Source: Tethya wilhelma (Eukaryota; Porifera; Demospongiae; Tethyida; Tethyidae). From it: DNA of 64,000 bases. The notes beneath the pieces were generated by a model. That model was not told the DNA's origin. It saw only the letters and a list, made by a program, of their open reading frames with translations, and did not search any database. The position numbers and the translations under genes are program-made. This document shows, one piece after another, positions 23,347 through 33,571 of the stretch; positions within the stretch are counted from its first letter, which is position 1, and each line of letters opens with the position of its first letter. The stretch covers positions 16,325,723 to 16,389,722 of the forward strand of contig CAXIPT010000001.1 in assembly GCA_964030475.1 (NCBI GenBank), in the 5' to 3' direction.

Positions 23347-26300
23347 TCATACTGGCTTGCTGGAGCCATCAGAGTTTGTAGAAAATGAGTGAAAGGAATT
23401 TGGTGGTTTAGATTTGAGAAAATCCTCCCTTTGATAGTGAGAAAAATCATTTTCAGCTGAAGAGTTTGCTAGTGTTGTTCTTTTACCTCTTCTACTTGGA
23501 CCTAGACCTATACTGTTTGCACCAACAAGATGATCAGCTGAGCTACTCTGTCCTTGATCACTCTGTTCTTGATTACTTTCACCATTTTGTCCTTTCTCTC
23601 CACTTTTGTCCCTTTCTTGTGACTCCTCCTGTAATAAGTTCCTTTGATACTCACATGATGATGATGCCGACAAGATTACTTCACCACTCGCAGAGTTTAG
23701 GACTAGGGTCTGATTTCCACTGACCATTTCATCACCATCATGACGACTGTCTTCATTGTCATCAGTGGTTGTCGTCTCCCACCCATTGGTATCGCTACCA
23801 AGCACCTTTTTGAGCTCTCTGTCTGCCTCGTGGCACTCTCTGTCTGCCTCACGGCACTCTGTGTCCGCCTCGTGACACTCTCTGTCTGCCTCGTGACACT
23901 CTCTGTCCGCCTCGTGACACTCTCTGTCTGCCTCGTGACACTCTCTGTCTGCCTCACAGCACTCTCTGTCCGCCTCGTGACACTCTCTGTCTGCCTCGTG
24001 ACACTCTCTGTCTGACCATACTGGAGAGTAGCGTGGAGAGTCATCTTCCTGAGCCATGATGTGTACAATGTGTATAGGTCCTCCAAGGTGAGGGGAAGTG
24101 AGTGGATTTCGTGGAGAAGGACTGTCATCTTCTTCCTCCTCCTCCTCCTCCTCTTCTTCTTCTTCTTCTTCTTCTGTGCTGCTTTCGTCCTCCTCGTCGT
24201 GACTCCAGCCGAAGTCATCACAACGATAAAACGGAAGACTGATAAAATTTGAATAGTGTTCCATCATTTCCATTTCTGATTCCGAATCCAGCTCAGAATT
24301 GGAATCAGGGTAGGATACTTCTTCTGCTTCTGTTGATGATAGTGAGCTTGACTCGATGTCGATTGATGAAGCCGAAGTGCTCAGAGACGAACTGAGTTCA
24401 CCCCTCATGTCCTGATCCACGAGGGAGTCAAACAGAGCAAGGACGGTGACGTCTTCCATTAGTGGATCTGCCGGCTCTGACAAATCATCATCCATTGCCA
24501 TTCTTGTGAACTCCTGAAAAGAGTATCTTTGTCTCGAAGGAGGAGCTCTGGATTGGTTGACACTGTTGCCATAGTGCAATGGATAGGGGCTCCATATCTG
24601 GATAATGAACAACCAGCTGGGTCTGACACACAATACTACATTATCTTGATGGAGTTTCATAAACACTCCGATCATAAAATACAGCAATTTATTGTGTAAT
24701 AAATGCATGAGGACAAGGCAATAGTATAATACTCATAAACCAAATTTCCTGCTTTACTTAGCAATAAACAAAGCCAGGGGGCAATCCCTCAAGAACTTAT
24801 CACATTGTCTACACATGTATCTAGAGAAATTTGATGTTTGCTTAGCCTCATTCCCAGGCATATTGTAGTAGACTGAAGGAAACCACAAGAACAAGGCTCT
24901 TGCATAATTATACTGCATGAAGTACCTTGACAATTTTTTCCACACCCGAGGTAGCCATGACATGGTGCACTCGAGAGTACCTTGTCTGGTTGACAATGGA
25001 GCGATGACTGGGCAGAATGAGATGGGGAAGAGTGGGGATACTTGACTCGTTGTGACTACACTGGCCATCACAAGGCTCCTCTGTAATCACAAAAATTGAA
25101 AAAAATAATCAATTAAATTTGGTAAGCATTAAATTTGAATTTTAGCATTATTAGTGATTCAATTCTGCACGTTACATTCTTTATATGCACTCAAAAGTCA
25201 TGCATATAAAATGTCTGGCAATTTGAAGAATAATTCACCAAATTTGCCCGCTATACAATAGCTTAGAGGGTTGATAACTCTGATATTGCCTACAAGCTGT
25301 ACTGTATGTGTGTGCAACATCACCGCTCTCTCAATTTCCCTTTTGCTACACTCTGATTCTAAGAGTCGAGAAAGTGTTCTGGGACTGTTGTGGTTAGACT
25401 AACCTTCACCTTCTGTGGGAATCTTCCAGACATACACTCTGAAGTCATCAGAGCCAGACACAACAAACTGCATCAAAGACACACGTACAGGAAATATTAG
25501 CCAAACATACTCCATAATAGTTATAGCACACCATTTACAAACAGCGTGCATCTATCACCACAATAGGATAACACAATCACCTCATCTCTTTGTCCCATAA
25601 AGCAGCCAGACTTCATAGTGACAGAGTTCTTGTAGCCACCAGAGTCATCGATGAAGAGGAACTTGGCCTCGCTGTTCCAGATGTCAAAGAGACATGGTGG
25701 GAGTCTCCTTTGGAGCGTGAACAGCTGGGTACCAGTGCTGTTGAAGCACACGGAGACACCATCTTCTCTTGCCAGGGGCCACTTGGTACAATGATAGTGT
25801 AAGATCCTGAAGGAGTTGAGATGGGAGAACATAATAGTCTAGCTAACCTCTCTTGTTAGCAAACCTTAAGCTTTCTCACTTTCAAACCAAACATAATCAG
25901 ATGCAAATAAACTCACTCACACAAAGCACATATTGTTACACTCTCCCGCCAGGAGGAACAACTACCCACATATTTCATGCCGTCTCCTTACTCTTTCCTC
26001 TGTCTGGTGTCGTGGAGAGTGGTTCCCTTGTAGCCATTGGAAACAGCCACCAGACTTGGCTCCACTGGGTTGATGGCCACACACTGGAATGGATGTATGT
26101 CTTGACAAAGCACCATGTCCTGGTTCACTAAACATTGGATCAAAATTAATAGAGCAATAGTACACAGCTCAATGAATTTGCAGAGAATACAAGATGTAGA
26201 GTTACCACTTCTTATAGGCCCATGCATAATGCACTCTTGGTACTTACTACACTAATTGAAAGCCAACCAGAAATCTAAAATTGGATAACATTATCACAAT

Positions 26301-27473
26301 AATAGTAGGTAAATCTGGCAAGCACCAATTCGGCGAATTTAAATTTTGTATTTGGCGGTTCAGTTCTATTATTATACTATGTTTTTTATATGCACATGCA
26401 TGCATATAAGCTTTTTTGGGCAATTTTTAACAAGGCAATTTGAAGAAAATTTCGCCAATTTACCCACTCTTATACAGTACCATGCTACATAACTGATAGG
26501 ACCCCACTCACTTACATCTATTTCCAGGCATCCTGGTGTCGATGATGTAGACACAGCCATCTTCAGAGGAGGTGAACACCAGCGATGGACTGCTTGGATG
26601 AGACGCCACACAGTACACAGAGTCAAGATGCTGGTAGGAGTTGAGAAACTGACCACTGAAATGCATACAGAGTGAACAACAATAGTATTAGTTGGAAGGT
26701 AGTATCATGGTATTGTCGATAAATTATCTGCCGTACGTTTTGAAGTCATGCTTAAACAGTTCTGCATCATCACCTTTAAAAAAAAAAAAAAGTACATGTG
26801 GTAAAGGGTCGACACAAACACATGTACACACAATTGTACAACAGACAACAGACAACAGAATCTAGATCTAATAATACACTTGCATAACTATATACCTCCA
26901 GAGAAGAGCAATGCATTATCACAACTGAAGTCTGCAGTGAATATGTTCGAGTCGTGCTGGTGAGACATCTTGATTGGTTCTACTCCCTTCCTTCCCTGGA
27001 CCAGGTCAGCCACTCTCCACACCAACACCCTCCTGTCATCACCACCTACACACAGGGAGAAACAAATGGAGTAGTAGGCTAACATTGAATAAAATGCAAA
27101 ATATACATAAAGATTTAGGGTGATGGATATGTTCACATGTGCCATGTATACCTGTTACTAAGAACTCTTCTCCTAACTTTGAGAAGGAGAGAGCGTTCAC
27201 ACAGCCATGATGTCCAACTACATCAGTAGAGTATAGAGATTTCGCTGTCAATAAGGCATTGTTTAGGTAGTGCTCTCTGTGAAATATGGGGCTCCTGTTC
27301 ATCTTCCCATGGACTTGATCTAATTCCAGGCATTTGAAAATGTTTCTAGTGTTCTTGGTCAGGAGAGGAACACTGTCATACTTCTTGTAAGATGGCCTAG
27401 CCTTATTTGAAGGAGTTACACCAGCAGACTCCAAAGAAGCAGGCGTACCACAAGATGAAGTAAAGGTCGCCAT
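23347..27473 (-). CDS. DCAF5: DDB1- and CUL4-associated factor 5 (WD40 substrate receptor)
   Basis: Substrate receptor of CRL4 ubiquitin ligases. About ten exons join in phase from ATG 27473 to the stop at 23347. WD40 repeats run through the first ~430 residues, with DCAF5-typical blocks: GHHGCVNALSFSKLGEEFLV, GGDDRRVLVWRV, HQHDSNIFTADFSCDNALLF, LDSVYCVASHPSSPSLVFTS, FNSTGTQLFTLQRRLPPCLF, SGSDDFRVYVWKIPTEGE and HRSIVNQTRYS...ATSGVEKIVK then IWSPYPLHYG. The last exon (about 24600-23347) encodes a disordered acidic tail with the DCAF5-like VLALFDSLVDQDMRGE, a poly-Glu tract and a Cys-rich heptad array. The order and spacing of the blocks match the vertebrate protein. The gene lies head to head with DNAJC22. 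Confidence 0.93.
23817..24015 (-). repeat. 21-bp coding minisatellite (CHEADRE heptads) in DCAF5
   Basis: About nine tandem 21-bp units (minus strand TGTCACGAGGCAGACAGAGAG) encode CHEADRE heptads with CCEADRE and CREADRE variants. The length is a multiple of three, so copy-number changes keep frame, and the alternate frames stay open through the array. Heptad phasing with one Cys each could form a cysteine-lined coiled coil. Confidence 0.95.
25111..25260. repeat. Degenerate inverted-repeat element in a DCAF5 intron
   Basis: The right end (reversed: TATAGCGGGCAAATTTGGTG) and the left AAATTTGGTAAGC...AAATTTGAATTTT show inverted similarity around a central TATGCA-rich core. The TATAGCGGG motif resembles the ends of the element at 5506-5710. 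The ends are decayed, so limits are approximate. Confidence 0.5.
26300..26485. repeat. Second degenerate inverted-repeat element in a DCAF5 intron
   Basis: Shares inner features with 25111-25260: GAATTTAAATTTTG on the left, a TATATGCACATGCATGCATATAA-like centre, and CAATTTGAAGAAAATTTCGCC on the right. Ends read GGTAAATCTGGCAAGCACC and, reversed, GGGTAAATTGGCGAAATTTT. It is probably a diverged relative of the same family. Confidence 0.5.
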
Positions 27474-27648
27474 ATCAAAATTGCTGACGTCAGCAGTATT
27501 ATGATCTAATGAGGGATTTCCCCATCAGTTTTAGCGCGCCCATTTTGGAAGCCTCAGCCTCAGCCTCACGCCTCACGATATCGCTGCACTCTCAGCAGCC
27601 ACGTCATTTGTCACTGTCAGCTACAGCATGAGTTAAGAAGCTTGGACC
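27474..27648. promoter_or_regulatory. Bidirectional promoter region, DCAF5/DNAJC22
   Basis: The two start codons point away from each other with about 175 bp between them. The interval is more GC-rich than the surroundings (TTTAGCGCGCCCATTTTGG, GCCTCAGCCTCAGCC). It must contain both 5' UTRs and start sites. Confidence 0.6.
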
Positions 27649-28731
27649 ATGTCGAAGTACAACATCGTTGCTTACTTTCTGTGGCTTGTGGGAGGCTGGC
27701 TTGGTGCTCACCATTTCTACTTGGGGAGAGACAAACAGGGCATACTATGGATCACTTCATTTGGTGGCTACTTTGGGATAGGCCTCTTCAGAGACTTCAT
27801 AAGGATACCAGTGTATGTGAAAGATGCCAATAACGATCCAGCTTATGTAGAATTGCTGGGAGCTGAGATGAGATACTACAAACGTCCATCCATCTGGAAA
27901 AACTTATATCGTATCATTGCTCAGGTACTGTTTGGTTACTTTTACAGGATGGTGGTATTGGCTGCTATTCCTGAGGAGTACGAAGACATGAACTGGTTGA
28001 TAATAGCTTTGGGTCCATTAGGAACTGCGTTTGGTACCTATATGGTCAGTAACATAGGTAGAATGAAGAGTCGTTTGAAGTATTCCATATTAGGTGCATA
28101 CGCAGGCGAGCTCTTATTTGGCACAACACTCATTCTTGATGAACCAATACCATCACTTGCTGTTGCTGTTAGCATGGTCTTTTCAACGTATGGATGGGAG
28201 TTTGACCGAAGCCCACAGAGGGAAATATCCAAGAACTGTTGCAAGAGGCTCGGTGTATGGGCTCTTGCTGTGCTCCTCTTCTACGGACTCATGGGCTCCT
28301 ATTTCTACTTCAACGCATCCGTCGTTACCGAAGATGGAGAGACTATCAAGATTCGTGAAGCCGTCAACAACTTCCTTCAGTCTCCAGCTTGGAAAGAAGT
28401 TAAGGATTCATTTTGGAAGATTGCCGAAGACTTTCGCAGGGAAGGATGGCATGGAGCAAAGAGACGAATGGTGATACTGGCAGACGTTGAAGGAGAGGAG
28501 AGGGCTCAAACAATCCTCGGTGTGAACGAAACTGCAACACTTAAAGAAATCAAGGTGAAGTATCGTGCACTTGTGAAAGAGTGGCATCCTGACCATCATC
28601 AGAGCGAAAGTGAAGACGCTAAGCTCCATGCACAGCAAAGGTTCATGGAGATCCAAGAGGCTTACAATACTCTCACTAAGATTCACAGCAGGAGGGAATC
28701 CAAGACGTCGTACAGGCATGCACGGGATTAG
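27649..28731 (+). CDS. DNAJC22: DnaJ homologue subfamily C member 22 (TM2-J protein)
   Basis: Multi-span membrane protein with a C-terminal J domain; the fly homologue Wurst functions in clathrin-mediated endocytosis. This is a single 360-codon exon, close to the vertebrate length of about 340. The N-terminus carries a TM2-type hairpin (FLWLVGGWLGAHHFYLGRDK), followed by several further membrane spans. The J domain lies at residues ~283-345, with ILGVNETATLKEIKVKYRAL and the essential HPD in WHPDHH, which would activate an Hsc70 partner on the cytosolic face. It is intronless among intron-rich neighbours. Its start is head to head with DCAF5 and its stop converges on the ASRGL1-like gene 190 bp away. 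Confidence 0.93.
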   Translation: MSKYNIVAYFLWLVGGWLGAHHFYLGRDKQGILWITSFGGYFGIGLFRDFIRIPVYVKDANNDPAYVELLGAEMRYYKRPSIWKNLYRIIAQVLFGYFYRMVVLAAIPEEYEDMNWLIIALGPLGTAFGTYMVSNIGRMKSRLKYSILGAYAGELLFGTTLILDEPIPSLAVAVSMVFSTYGWEFDRSPQREISKNCCKRLGVWALAVLLFYGLMGSYFYFNASVVTEDGETIKIREAVNNFLQSPAWKEVKDSFWKIAEDFRREGWHGAKRRMVILADVEGEERAQTILGVNETATLKEIKVKYRALVKEWHPDHHQSESEDAKLHAQQRFMEIQEAYNTLTKIHSRRESKTSYRHARD

Positions 28732-28918
28732 AATTTTTGAACTTTATTACTAGTTATTGGTATTTTATAGTACAACCTCACACTGTTTCAGTAAAGGCAT
28801 ATCTTAGTCAACACACTAATGGACAATCTATGATAATTATTGACATGCACCAATCAAAATATAACACTGTGTATGGAACATGTTACAAAAATGTTAAATT
28901 TCACTATGAGGATCCAAC

Positions 28919-30039
28919 TTAGAGTTGAAGTGGACGATTGATTCCAGATTCCATCACTCCTAGTTTATTTATGCTTGCCCAGCACATGCGTTTTGTTGTA
29001 AAACATTTTGCAATTTCTCCATCTTTTGTTATCATGATTATTCCCGCACGACCTTTGACACGATTCCACATAAACTCCAACGATTTTGCAAGAGCACCTT
29101 CAGGGGTAAGTCCCTGCTGTGATTGAAGCAAATTAAGAGCTCTCTGTGCAAGTACAACCTTTGCTATCGACTCTCCATGGCCAGTAGTAGACACTCCTCC
29201 AATATCGTTGTCACAATAAGCTCCACAACCAACCAGAGGAGAGTCCCCAACTCTCCCGACCCTTTGCAAAGAGATGCCACCAGTTGAAGTAGCAGCAGCT
29301 AGATTGCCTTGCAGATCAATAGCAACAGCTCCAACTGTATCGTGACCCAAATTCTGCCTGTTGGTTACAACTGAAGTTTTACTAAGTTCATTTGGGGAAT
29401 TAAAAACATCAGAGACTACCGTTTTGTACTTTTGATACTCTTCCCATTCTTTTCGAGACTGTTCTGTGACCAATTCAAGAGGGTCTACTTCAGGTATTCC
29501 CATATCCCGAGCAAAATCGTTGGCTCCTTCTCCGATGAGCATCACATGGTCTGTTCTCTCCATCACCATCCTTGCAAGAGAGACAGGATTGGAGATGTTC
29601 TTCACACCAGCCACAGATCCATAGTTTAGCGTACCTAAGTAACATATAATTTCTTTAATACTGAGAGATTTTGCTATTATTGACACTTACTTCCATCCAT
29701 GATAATAGAGCTCATTTCAATTCCCCCTGCGCAATTCAATACTGATCCACAGCCAGCATCAAAAATAGGGTCGTCTTCCAGTACTCTGACAGCTGTTTCA
29801 ACTGTCAAAGTTATGATGATCAAAAAACATGGTACACTTGACTGCTGTTCAATGTTCAATATCCCAACAGTACTTGCATTTGTATGTATCTCAGTATACT
29901 GACCTGCATCCATGGCTGAATTTCCAGCTATCAGGGTCTTATAAGCCTTCTCTGCTGCTGCCTGACATCCTTGGACACTGGAGTGAGCAATGCTATCAGG
30001 TATTGTGTATGCACCTCCATGCACTATCACAGATGCCAT
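28919..30039 (-). CDS. ASRGL1: Isoaspartyl peptidase/L-asparaginase, copy A
   Basis: Ntn-hydrolase that cleaves itself before a catalytic Thr and then hydrolyses isoaspartyl dipeptides and asparagine. Three exons: about 30039-29912, 29813-29694 and 29635-28919. The family start is MASVIVHGGAY. Next come DDPIFDAGCGSVLN, then [20 protein letters not shown] and the cleavage/nucleophile motif [12 protein letters not shown] (Thr after HD). The substrate-site loops [20 protein letters not shown] and STTGHGES follow. Length and residue order match the human enzyme. It forms a head-to-head pair with copy B on the plus strand. Between the second and third motif blocks the sequence (about residues 170-200) differs from copy B, while flanking parts are almost identical. 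A second, partial copy of this gene follows the N at 30791. Confidence 0.93.
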
Positions 30040-30210
30040 AACCTCATGCCAAATCTCATGTACGACCTTGGGTGGACCTTGTGGGATCACTGATCATGAG
30101 GTGTGGTCTCCTATCCTGTTGGAACTCATTGAAATGTAGTAGTAATGGAAAGGCCAGACCTTCTTTGTGGGTGGAGTAGGAGGTCTGGCCCGCGAGACTA
30201 AAATTTGGAA
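30040..30210. promoter_or_regulatory. Shared promoter of ASRGL1 copies A and B, with hairpin element
   Basis: Only about 170 bp separate the divergent start codons. It contains a shortened hairpin (GGCCAGACC...GGTCTGGCC at ~30153-30190). The equivalent interval in the second assembly copy (31320-31518) holds a longer form of the same element. Confidence 0.6.
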
Positions 30211-30790
30211 ATGGCAGCGGTAATAGTACATGGTGGCTCTTGGTGTGGAGAAAAGGTTGGCCTTGTCGGAAAAGCTAAAGTAGAAGGATGCCAGAAGGCT
30301 GCCCAAGAAGCTCACACAGCCCTGGTGGCAGGTAAATCTGCATTGGATGCTGGTAAGTGGTATAAAGTAGAGCTAAAATGTCCTCTCAAGATTTACATCT
30401 AGGCTTACCCCTCTAATTTACAGTTGAAATTGCTGTCAGATTTCTTGAGGACAGTCCAGTTCATAATGCGGGACATGGCTCTGTTCTGAACGATGCTGGC
30501 CAGGTTGAAATGGATGCCATGATTATGGATGGAAGTAAGTAGACTGTGGTCTATTCGTCACACTGATACACATGTACGTCCAGTCTTGCTTGCTGCTAAA
30601 ATTTTTGTATAGGTACGTTAAATTATGGATCTGTGGCTGGTGTGAAGAATATCTCCAATCCTGTCTCTCTTGCAAGGATGGTGATGGAGAGAACAGATCA
30701 TGTGATGCTCATCGGAGAAGGAGCCAACAATTTTGCTCAAGAAATGGGAATACCTGAAGTAGACCCTCTTGAATTGGTCACAGAACAGTC
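30211..30790 (+). pseudogene. Truncated duplicate of ASRGL1 copy B ending at the N join
   Basis: Near-identical to the first two exons and the start of the third exon of the complete copy B at 31519. It breaks at ...LELVTEQS where the N at 30791 begins. Small differences (e.g. GKSAL here, GRSAL in the full copy) are of allelic size. It is best read as one allele's contig end, not a separate gene. Confidence 0.85.
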
Positions 30791-30791
30791 N
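30791..30791. other. Single-N assembly join between two overlapping contigs
   Basis: Left of the N the sequence is plus-strand copy B, mid-exon 3. Right of it the sequence jumps to minus-strand copy A, mid-exon 3. This is a gap placeholder, not a real base. Confidence 0.9.
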
Positions 30792-31319
30792 ATAAGCATT
30801 ACATGATCTGTTCTCTCCATCACCATCCTTGCAAGAGAGACAGGATTGGAGAAGTTCTTCACACCAGCCACAGACCCATAGTTTAGCGTACCTAAGTAAC
30901 ATATAATTTCTTTAATACTGAGAGATTTTGCTATTATTGATATATACTTACTTCCATCCATGATAATAGAGCTCATTTCAATTCCCCCTGCACAATTCAA
31001 TACTGATCCACAGCCAGCATCAAAAATAGGGTCGTCTTCCAGTACTCTGACAGCTGTTTCAACTGTCAGTTATATAATATATATATAATATATGAGGATA
31101 AAAAAACATGGTACACTTGACTGCTGTTCAATGTTCAATATCCCAACACAGTACATGCATTTGTATGATCTCAGTATACTGACCTGCATCCATGGCTGAA
31201 TTTCCAGCTATCAGGGTCTTATAAGCCTTCTCTGCTGCTGCCTGACATCCTTGGACACTGGAGTGAGCAATGCTATCAGGTATTGTGTATGCACCTCCAT
31301 GCACTATCACAGATGCCAT
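30792..31319 (-). pseudogene. Partial duplicate of ASRGL1 copy A (5' exons only)
   Basis: Repeats the first two exons and part of the third of the gene at 28919-30039, with minor differences (KNFSNP for KNISNP, small indels in the intron, an added TATATAATATATATATAATATA stretch). The 3' half is absent because the contig starts at the N. It probably represents the other allele. Confidence 0.85.
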
Positions 31320-31412
31320 AACCTCATGCCAAACCTCACGTAATATACGACCTTGGGTGGACCTTGTGGGATCACTGATCATGAGGTGTGGTCTCCTATC
31401 CTGTTGGAAATG

Positions 31413-31504
31413 TAGTCTCGCGGGCCAGACCTTCTTTGTGGGTGAGTCTCCATGGCTCAGAGACTACTTTGTGGGTGGAGTAGGAGGTCTGGCCCGCGAG
31501 ACTA
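31413..31504. repeat. 92-bp MITE-like hairpin in the ASRGL1 A/B promoter
   Basis: Perfect terminal inverted repeats of 19 bases: TAGTCTCGCGGGCCAGACC and its complement at the right end. TA at both edges fits a TA target duplication. The centre contains a second small inverted pair (GAGTCTC/GAGACT). The first assembly copy lacks the left 10 bases and the central insert, so the element differs between the two versions. Confidence 0.75.
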
Positions 31505-31518
31505 TAATTTGGAAAATT

Positions 31519-32615
31519 ATGGCAGCGGTAATAGTACATGGTGGCTCTTGGTGTGGGGAAAAGGTTGGCCTTGTTGGAAAAGCTAAAGTAGAAGGATGCC
31601 AGAAGGCTGCCCAAGAAGCTCACACAGCCCTGGTGGCAGGTAGATCTGCACTGGATGCTGGTAAGTGGTATAAAGTAGAGCTAAAATGTCCTCTCAAGAT
31701 TTACATCTAGGCTTACCCCTCTAATTTACAGTTGAAATTGCTGTCAGATTTCTTGAGGACAGTCCAGTTCATAATGCGGGACATGGCTCTGTTCTGAACG
31801 ATGCTGGCCAGGTTGAAATGGATGCCATGATTATGGATGGAAGTAAGTAGACTGTGGTCTATTCGTCACACTGATACACATGTACGTCCAGTCTTGCTTG
31901 CTGCTAAAATTTTTGTATAGGTACGTTAAATTATGGATCTGTGGCTGGTGTGAAGAATATCTCCAATCCTGTCTCTCTTGCAAGGATGGTGATGGAGAGA
32001 ACAGATCATGTGATGCTCATCGGAGAAGGAGCCAACAATTTTGCTCAAGAAATGGGAATACCTGAAGTAGACCCTCTTGAATTGGTCACAGAACAGTCTC
32101 AAAAGATGTGGAAAGAAATGAAACGCTATGGACGAGTGGTTTCCCTCATAAACACTGGCTCTGATGCTTCCCAAGAAACCCACGACACAGTCGGTGCTGT
32201 TGCCATTGATCTCAAAGGTAATCTTGCAGCTGCCACTTCAACTGGTGGAATCATGGTGAAAAAGGTCGGGAGAGTTGGGGACTCTCCTCTGGTTGGTTGT
32301 GGAGCTTATTGTGACAACGATATTGGAGGAGTGTCTACTACTGGTCATGGAGAGTCCATGGCAAAGGTTGTACTTTCACAGAGAGCTCTAAATTTGCTTC
32401 AATCACAGCAGGGACTTACTCCTGAAGGTGCTCTTACAAAATCGTTGGAGTTTATGTGGAATCGTGTCAAAGGTCGTGCAGGAATGATCATGATAACAAA
32501 AGATGGAGAAATTGCAAAATGTTTTACAACAGACACGATGTACTGGGCCAGCATCAACAAACTAGGAGTGCTAGACTCAGGAATGGAAGGGTCATTGAAA
32601 GTAGCACATGCATAA
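31519..32615 (+). CDS. ASRGL1: Isoaspartyl peptidase/L-asparaginase, copy B (complete)
   Basis: Three exons: 31519-31660, 31732-~31841 and 31921-32615. Same reaction as copy A. Start [15 protein letters not shown]; then [37 protein letters not shown], the nucleophile motif [31 protein letters not shown] and STTGHGES. All catalytic elements are present. Exons 1 and 2 differ clearly from copy A, whereas much of exon 3 is nearly identical, including synonymous sites. Its stop is only 131 bp before the COX20 start on the same strand. A truncated duplicate lies at 30211-30790. Confidence 0.93.
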
Positions 32616-32745
32616 GATTATGTGTAGAGACATTTAATACTAACTATGGCTACAGTAGTTTATTTTCAATCAAGTTTGTGGGTGGAGCTACTGATTGTAT
32701 GACTGTGCTTCAATTGGAATGCTGTCAATTGCTACTGCACACATC

Positions 32746-33511
32746 ATGTCTGAAGGAGAGGAAAACGTTACACGCAACCTGAGTCAAAATTATGAAGGAA
32801 GAAAGGTAGTAAAGCTCAACAGCTATTTAAAAATCACTGTCTAGGTATTAGTATCTGTTGAGATACTTTCATTGGTTGTGAAATTGTTCAAACATGCATG
32901 ATCCTGTCAAACTATAATTTGTCTTTGCAGAAAAAGTGGTATTTGGATATCCCTAACACTCCTTGTGCTCGAAATGCTCTCATCAATGGAATACTTGGAG
33001 GATTCATCGTAGGATTCCTCTACTTCGCAAGAACAAGTGAGTGGGGAATTGCATGCATGCCCTCTATATGCAACCATGCATGCACGTGGTGTTCTATACT
33101 ATTTCCCATATCACACTCCTTGTTTAAGTCATGTTGAGTCTCTACATGCATACATCTTGATTGTTACTATTGTGATATTTTTTACTGCATGATGTGACAC
33201 AGATATTGTACGGAAATCATGTGACTGGGCAGTAGGTGGGTTTGGAGTCGTTTCCATAGGAAGTTGGTAAGTAAAGAGCAAACTAGTACAATAGCAGCTG
33301 CACATTAAGTTTGAAAGAGTTATTCTTTTGATACAGGGAGATTTGTAGGATGGGCAAGGCAAAGCAAAGAGCCGATGTGAAGAGAACAGTGCAATTGCAA
33401 GTTTTAAACTCATTTAACAATGCAAACAACAATAGTGACACACAACCACCAGTAGTAGACTCGCCTAATAGCAACAACACAGCTGCTAGTGACAGAAACA
33501 TTAATGCATAG
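32746..33511 (+). CDS. COX20: Cytochrome c oxidase assembly protein COX20
   Basis: Inner mitochondrial membrane chaperone that stabilises newly made COX2 during complex IV assembly. Four exons join in phase: 32746-32805, 32931-33036, ~33204-33265 and ~33338-33511. Protein begins MSEGEENVTRNLSQNYEGRK. The family signature follows: KKWYLDIPNTPCARNALING, a membrane span (GGFIVGFLYFA), RKSCDWAVGGFGVVSIGSW and the basic stretch CRMGKAKQRADVKR. The human protein has the equivalent NTPCAR, RSCD.GVGGF and YAKQR in the same order. The C-terminal Asn/Ser-rich tail is lineage-specific. Its stop lies 61 bp from the convergent TRIT1 stop. Confidence 0.92.
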
Positions 33512-33571
33512 CAATCAATGCACTCTTTTGGATTATAATTATGTAACATAAGTTAAAAGAATGATGTGAAC

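Noticed and set aside
23817..24015. CRISPR array
   Set aside because: The short regular repeats are contiguous with no unique spacers, lie inside a eukaryotic coding exon, and no cas genes exist here.
23740..24221. Overlapping open frames through the DCAF5 minisatellite
   Set aside because: A 21-bp repeat keeps several frames open automatically; the WD40-connected minus frame is the real one.
30211..31319. Four separate ASRGL1 genes
   Set aside because: Two of the four are truncated exactly at an N and duplicate the complete ones, so two genes are expected.
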